Part shown: positions 53,183 through 56,897 of the stretch, piece after piece
How positions within the stretch are numbered: the first letter of the stretch is position 1
Layout: every line of letters starts with the position of its first letter
Source: Candidatus Omnitrophota bacterium
Lineage (GTDB): Bacteria; Omnitrophota; Gorgyraeia; Zapsychrales; Fredricksoniimonadaceae
DNA: 56,897 bases
Assembly: GCA_030650275.1 (NCBI GenBank)
Contig: JAUSEK010000025.1
Location: 1 to 56,897, forward strand
Direction: 5' to 3'
Position numbers and translations under genes: made by a program
The notes under the pieces: generated by a model
Seen by the model: the letters and a program-made list of their open reading frames with translations, nothing else
What the model was told of the DNA's origin: nothing
Databases searched by the model: none

Positions 53183-54490
53183 ATGAATAAGAACGATATA
53201 ATTGCCATACTTCAGGATTGGAACAGCTGGCAGAAGCCCCTCGCGGTAGGGGTTGAGCGGCCGGAATATTTTTTAAAACTAAGGAAATTCCTGCGTTCTG
53301 ACCAGATCGTTACCGTTATGGGGCCAAGACGGGCCGGCAAGTCCTTTATCATGCGTCAGACCGCGGCCGGGCTTGTCAGTGAGGGGGTTTCGCCGCAAGA
53401 TATCCTCATGGTGAATTTTGAAGACCCTCGATTTATCGGTCTTGACGTTCAATTATTGGAACGCATTTATCAAACGTATTTAGAATTCTTTGCGCCCAAA
53501 AGAAAGCCGTACATTTTCCTGGATGAAGTCCAGGAGGTCCCGGGGTGGGAAAAATGGGTCAGGATGATGCATGAGCTTTCCAAGGCAAAAATTGTCGTGT
53601 CCGGATCCAATGCCAATCTTCTTAGCCGCGAACTGGGCACCGTGCTCACAGGCCGGCATCTTGATCTGAATGTTTTGCCGCTTTCTTTTAAAGAATACCT
53701 GACCTTTAACAATGTGACCCTGCATGGCCCCGTGGATGTTCTCAACCGGGGCGTTGAGATCCGGGGGTTTTTAAGGAGTTATATGGAAACCGGGTCTTTT
53801 CCGGAAGTGGTATTCACCGAGTCCAAAAAAGAAACATTATTGAATTATTTTGAGGACATTATCCACAAGGACCTTTTGAGGAGGTTTCGTATACGTAAAC
53901 CGGAAGGTCTGAAAGCATTGGTCAAGTTTTATCTAAGCAATCCGGCGGCCCACGTGACGTTCAGCTCTCTTGGCCGGTCATTAAAGATCTCTTCAGAAAG
54001 TGTGGAGAAGTTCTCGGGTTATTTTGAGCAGGCCTATGTGGTTTCATTCCTTAAGCGTTTTTCATTTAAGGTCAAAGAGCAGGAAAGAAGTCCGAGAAAG
54101 GTGTATGCCGTTGATACAGGATTATGCAACGCTGTTGGTTTCCGGTTCAACGAGAATTTGGGTAAATTAGCTGAAAATATTGTTTTTGCCCAACTCAGAA
54201 GAAAACAGCTCGCCGATCCGCGCTTTGAAGTTTTTTATTGGAAAGATGACAGGCATTGGGAAGTGGATTTTGTTGTCAAGGAGGGGCCCATAGTCAGCGG
54301 GCTCATACAGGTGTGTTGGGACGCGGGGGCATTAAAAACGCGCGATCGGGAGATCAGGGGCTTATTGAAGGCATTGGCAGATCTAAAATTGGATAGGGCA
54401 TTGGTCATTACTGATGAGGAAGAAAGCGAAGAAAAGATAAAGGGTGCCGTTATAAGATTTATTCCGCTCTGGAAATGGCTGGTTGATTAA
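53183..54490 (+). CDS. AAA_14/DUF4143 ATPase
   Basis: 435 aa. Walker A GPRRAGKS near residue 50, Walker B YIFLDEVQEVPGWEKWV, sensor SGSNANLLSRELGTVLTGR, then DUF4143 with a C-terminal PD-(D/E)XK-like fold (FEVFYWKDDRHWEVDFVV). These ATPases are common, often near toxin-antitoxin or mobile genes; their substrate is unknown. Its codon use is less GC-rich than the housekeeping genes, in keeping with an accessory region. Confidence 0.9.
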   Translation: MNKNDIIAILQDWNSWQKPLAVGVERPEYFLKLRKFLRSDQIVTVMGPRRAGKSFIMRQTAAGLVSEGVSPQDILMVNFEDPRFIGLDVQLLERIYQTYLEFFAPKRKPYIFLDEVQEVPGWEKWVRMMHELSKAKIVVSGSNANLLSRELGTVLTGRHLDLNVLPLSFKEYLTFNNVTLHGPVDVLNRGVEIRGFLRSYMETGSFPEVVFTESKKETLLNYFEDIIHKDLLRRFRIRKPEGLKALVKFYLSNPAAHVTFSSLGRSLKISSESVEKFSGYFEQAYVVSFLKRFSFKVKEQERSPRKVYAVDTGLCNAVGFRFNENLGKLAENIVFAQLRRKQLADPRFEVFYWKDDRHWEVDFVVKEGPIVSGLIQVCWDAGALKTRDREIRGLLKALADLKLDRALVITDEEESEEKIKGAVIRFIPLWKWLVD

Positions 54491-54500
54491 ACTGTCCCCA

Positions 54501-54549
54501 TAAAATTTCCGAAAAAAGTTGTCAAGCGCAATGGGCTTGTTATAATTCA
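54501..54549 (+). promoter_or_regulatory. Duplicated promoter cassette, copy 2
   Basis: TTGTCA (54519-54524), 16-nt spacer, TATAAT (54541-54546), extended -10 TG. Nearly identical to 52255-52301. It drives the large GNVGIGT-repeat protein. Confidence 0.7.
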
Positions 54550-54586
54550 TATAGTTATTTATTTACGGACACACTGATAACCCTTC

Positions 54587-56897
54587 ATGATTTTTCTTCG
54601 TAAAATAACCACGATTTATCGCAAGAAGGTAGCTGCTACCTTCTTGACCTTCTTGTACGCCATCGGCGGGGGGGTTGTTTTCGCCGCCAACATTGAGGCC
54701 GTTCTGGACGACGCCGCCGGCGCCAGCGCCTGGTCCATCCAGGATTCCGCCACCGCCGAGAAAGTCCGTGTCAATTCCCTGGGCAACGTCGGCATCGGCA
54801 CCACCACCCCGCAGGACAAATTGATCGTGTTGGGCGGCAACGTCGGCATCGGCACCTGGACAGCCACCGAGCGCATGATCATCCAAGGCGGGAATCTGGG
54901 GATCGGAACGACGAGTGCACCCCAATCTCTATACGTCGCCGGCACCGCAGAGGCCCAGGGGTTCAAACTCAATCAAAACGCTGTGGCTGGATACGTCCTG
55001 ACCTCTAGTTCCGTTGGGGTGGGCACATGGATGGCCGCCGGTACATTGGCCAGCGGGAGTGTTGCCAGCGGCACCATCAACCAGGTCGCCAAATACGCGG
55101 CCACCGGTGCTGTGGTCAGCGGCTCGTCCATTTTATTTGATGATGCCACCAACGTCGGGATCGGCACCAGTACCCCGCAAACGTTGTTCTCTGTTGTTGG
55201 CGGCAATGTCGGCATCGGCACCTGGACAGCCACCGAGCGCATGATCATCCAGGGCGGGAATCTGGGGATCGGAACGACGAGTGCACCCCAATCTCTATAC
55301 GTCGCCGGCACAGCCGAGGCCCAGGGCTTCAAACTCAATCAAAACGCTGTGGCTGGATACGTCTTGACCTCTAGTTCAGTGGGGGTAGGCACCTGGATGG
55401 CTGTTAGTACATTAGGTGCTGGTGGAACAGCGGCGGGCGGGTTAAACGCGGTGGAATACAACTCACCGGTCGGGACCTTTGCCGGCACCGAGAATGTATT
55501 TTCTTTCAACGGCACAAACGTCGGCATCGGCACCACCAACGGCGTCAACCTTTTGGACGTGCGGGGCGATACGTCTGTTACCTCCGGCAACGTCGGCATC
55601 GGCACCACCATCCCGCAGGGAGCGCTTACTGTCATGAGTGGCAACGTCGGCATCGGGACTTGGGTGCCAGGCAACCTTTTTCAAATGGTGAACAACGATA
55701 GCCAGACAATCCTAACCAGTATTGGGGGAATGGTAGCTTATAAAAATGTCAATACGACAAATAATACAGGAGTTAAATTTGTCTTCCAGACAAATGATAC
55801 CGACGGGGCATTGGCAGTGGGGGCAAGGGTTGCGGGTATATTTACTTCTCATGCGGCCGGTGCGGTAAGTGGTGACTTAGTGATTGAGACTACCAATGCC
55901 GGCACTTCCGCAGAAAAATTAAGGATTACTTCCGCTGGGAACGTCGGCATCGGCACTAACACCCCGCAGGGAGCGCTTACTGTCATGAACGGCAACGTCG
56001 GCATCGGCACGTGGAAACCTAACAATCTAATGAACCTTGTCTTAACGGACAGCACAATATCACCGACAATCGATGCTATCGGTACTGCGAATATGGGACT
56101 ACAAAATTTAAGCACTACTGATAACACATGGGCTCTTTTTGCTCTTCAAACTGTTAATAGTCTGGGAGTTCTCGTAAGAGGAGCAAGGGTCGGCTCAATC
56201 TTCACTGACCATACCAGCGGGAGCGTTGATGCGGATTTTGCTGTGGATACTGTTCTCGCTAGTACTTCACTTGAAAGGTTTCGTATAAAGAATAGTGGGA
56301 ATATCGGTATGGGGACTTTTGGACCGACCGCCCTGCTCCATGTTGTCCAGACCGCGGCTTCTGATGCTTTCAGGGTCAATGATGTGGCCGGGGACACCTC
56401 TCCGTTTCTCATCGACCAAAGCGGCAACGTCGGCATTGGGACAACCTTGACCACCACTGGAGTATTAACGGTTATGAGTGGGAATGTGGGGATTGGGACG
56501 TGGGTGCCTGGGGGGGGTCTTCATGTGAAGGGCGAATTTCCAGTAATGCTCGTTGAGCGGGTAACCGGCGCAATAGCAGGCATCGTTGTCGCGACGCAGA
56601 TACGAACCACCTCAACAGGGAGTGCGGCAGATGAGTTTGGTGGAACTATCGCTTTTGAATTAAACGATGATGAAACCGCAGGACTCAATGTTATTGGCAG
56701 AATTGGCGCAGTAAGAGATGGATCGGACACCTCCGGGGCGATGGTTTTACACACGTCAAGTGCGGGCACTGGAGCAGAAAAAATGAGAATAACAGCCACC
56801 GGCAACGTCGGCATCGCTACCTTTGCGCCAAACGCCTTTTTAGACATTTCTTCCACTACCAATCAGGATTTATTCAGGGTCAATGATAATGGGACGG
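54587..56897 (+). CDS. Large secreted GNVGIGT-repeat surface protein, 3' end cut off
   Basis: At least 770 aa, open to the right edge. Signal peptide about residues 1-35 (MIFLRKITTIYRKKVAATFL then TFLYAIGGGVVFAA). The rest is a chain of GNVGIGT and similar motifs (GNLGIGTTS, NVGIGTSTP, GNVGIGTW), as in tail-fibre-like trimeric stalks that often end in an intramolecular chaperone (S74); that end is not in view. It has a 200-bp direct repeat at 54836/55202. There is a G7 tract in the signal peptide (54668-54674) and a G8 tract at 56510-56517, both in frame. The minus-strand frames here are shadows. Role in adhesion is inferred. Confidence 0.85.
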   Translation, partial: MIFLRKITTIYRKKVAATFLTFLYAIGGGVVFAANIEAVLDDAAGASAWSIQDSATAEKVRVNSLGNVGIGTTTPQDKLIVLGGNVGIGTWTATERMIIQGGNLGIGTTSAPQSLYVAGTAEAQGFKLNQNAVAGYVLTSSSVGVGTWMAAGTLASGSVASGTINQVAKYAATGAVVSGSSILFDDATNVGIGTSTPQTLFSVVGGNVGIGTWTATERMIIQGGNLGIGTTSAPQSLYVAGTAEAQGFKLNQNAVAGYVLTSSSVGVGTWMAVSTLGAGGTAAGGLNAVEYNSPVGTFAGTENVFSFNGTNVGIGTTNGVNLLDVRGDTSVTSGNVGIGTTIPQGALTVMSGNVGIGTWVPGNLFQMVNNDSQTILTSIGGMVAYKNVNTTNNTGVKFVFQTNDTDGALAVGARVAGIFTSHAAGAVSGDLVIETTNAGTSAEKLRITSAGNVGIGTNTPQGALTVMNGNVGIGTWKPNNLMNLVLTDSTISPTIDAIGTANMGLQNLSTTDNTWALFALQTVNSLGVLVRGARVGSIFTDHTSGSVDADFAVDTVLASTSLERFRIKNSGNIGMGTFGPTALLHVVQTAASDAFRVNDVAGDTSPFLIDQSGNVGIGTTLTTTGVLTVMSGNVGIGTWVPGGGLHVKGEFPVMLVERVTGAIAGIVVATQIRTTSTGSAADEFGGTIAFELNDDETAGLNVIGRIGAVRDGSDTSGAMVLHTSSAGTGAEKMRITATGNVGIATFAPNAFLDISSTTNQDLFRVNDNGT
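54623..54645. repeat. Palindrome in the signal peptide region
   Basis: AAGAAGGTAGC-T-GCTACCTTCTT, related to the family C arms (AAGGTAGC). It encodes KKVAATF in the n/h-region of the surface protein signal peptide. Confidence 0.75.
54836..55035 (+). repeat. 200-bp direct repeat, copy 1
   Basis: Nearly identical to 55202-55401, offset 366 bp, in frame (GNVGIGTWTATERMIIQGG block). The few differences are mostly at third codon positions. Confidence 0.9.
55202..55401 (+). repeat. 200-bp direct repeat, copy 2
   Basis: Second copy of the 54836-55035 unit, followed by shorter GNVGIGT units. A recent in-frame duplication that can recombine or complicate assembly. Confidence 0.9.

Noticed and set aside
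54780-56820. Possible CRISPR-like array from regular GGCAACGTCGGCATCGG repeats
   Set aside because: The repeats are in-frame protein repeats with irregular spacing and no unique spacers of constant length.
54563-56862. Minus-strand frames rich in VPMPTLP repeats
   Set aside because: These are the reverse reading of the GNVGIGT repeats; the plus strand has a promoter, a signal peptide and a continuous frame.

Overview
The window is gene-dense, mostly plus-strand chromosomal DNA from a Gram-negative-type bacterium. It carries lipoprotein processing (Lgt, LspA), a TolC/RND pair, lipoprotein signal peptides, MreB/MreC and AddA/AddB-like proteins. The closing secreted protein is built of GNVGIGT-type repeats, and several families of short palindromes are scattered through the region. 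This combination suggests an uncultured lineage such as Omnitrophota (former OP3) or a PVC relative. That is inference from style; there is no rRNA here.

Layout. 2-8399 is a nitrate assimilation operon: nirB (cut by the left edge), nirD, an NNP nitrate transporter, a fused DmsB/DmsC-like electron-transfer protein, a Nas-type nitrate reductase and a MOSC protein. 8408-16993 holds folate, RNA and c-di-GMP functions (5-FTHF cyclo-ligase, RNase Y, YmdB, two PilZ proteins, gltX, tRNA-Gln, a PAS-GGDEF protein), small lipoproteins, a GNAT and a PIG-L deacetylase. 16994-22007 encodes an undecaprenyl-diphosphatase fused in frame to a TolC-like protein, followed by an RND pump with no adaptor gene. 22037-34704 has envelope and coiled-coil proteins, YqeY, a polysaccharide deacetylase, a giant GH94-like protein, purE, ppa and addAB. 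34763-48804 is housekeeping: a receiver protein, yggS, proC, mtnP, ileS, a DksA-like protein, lspA, lgt, rluD, aroA, mreBC and an ABC-2 exporter. From 48870 rightwards the genome becomes accessory: YceI, an MscS-like TM protein, an AbiE toxin-antitoxin pair, two tiny minus-strand membrane proteins, two secreted surface proteins under near-identical promoters, and an AAA/DUF4143 ATPase. The last surface protein runs off the right edge.

Most notable signals: (1) the UppP-TolC fusion, in which the last UppP membrane helix looks like the signal peptide of the TolC part; (2) palindromic repeats whose first bases GTAG supply the TAG stop codon of seven different genes, while other copies are read through in frame inside proC, lgt and aroA; (3) two surface-protein genes sharing a duplicated promoter and G-tracts in the leader, one of them (G8) out of frame, which suggests phase variation or a homopolymer sequencing error; (4) a 154-nt near-palindrome upstream of mtnP and a GC-rich foldable leader upstream of ileS; (5) an ileS gene whose editing domain alone is AT-rich; (6) a glutamyl-tRNA synthetase lacking the zinc-binding insertion.
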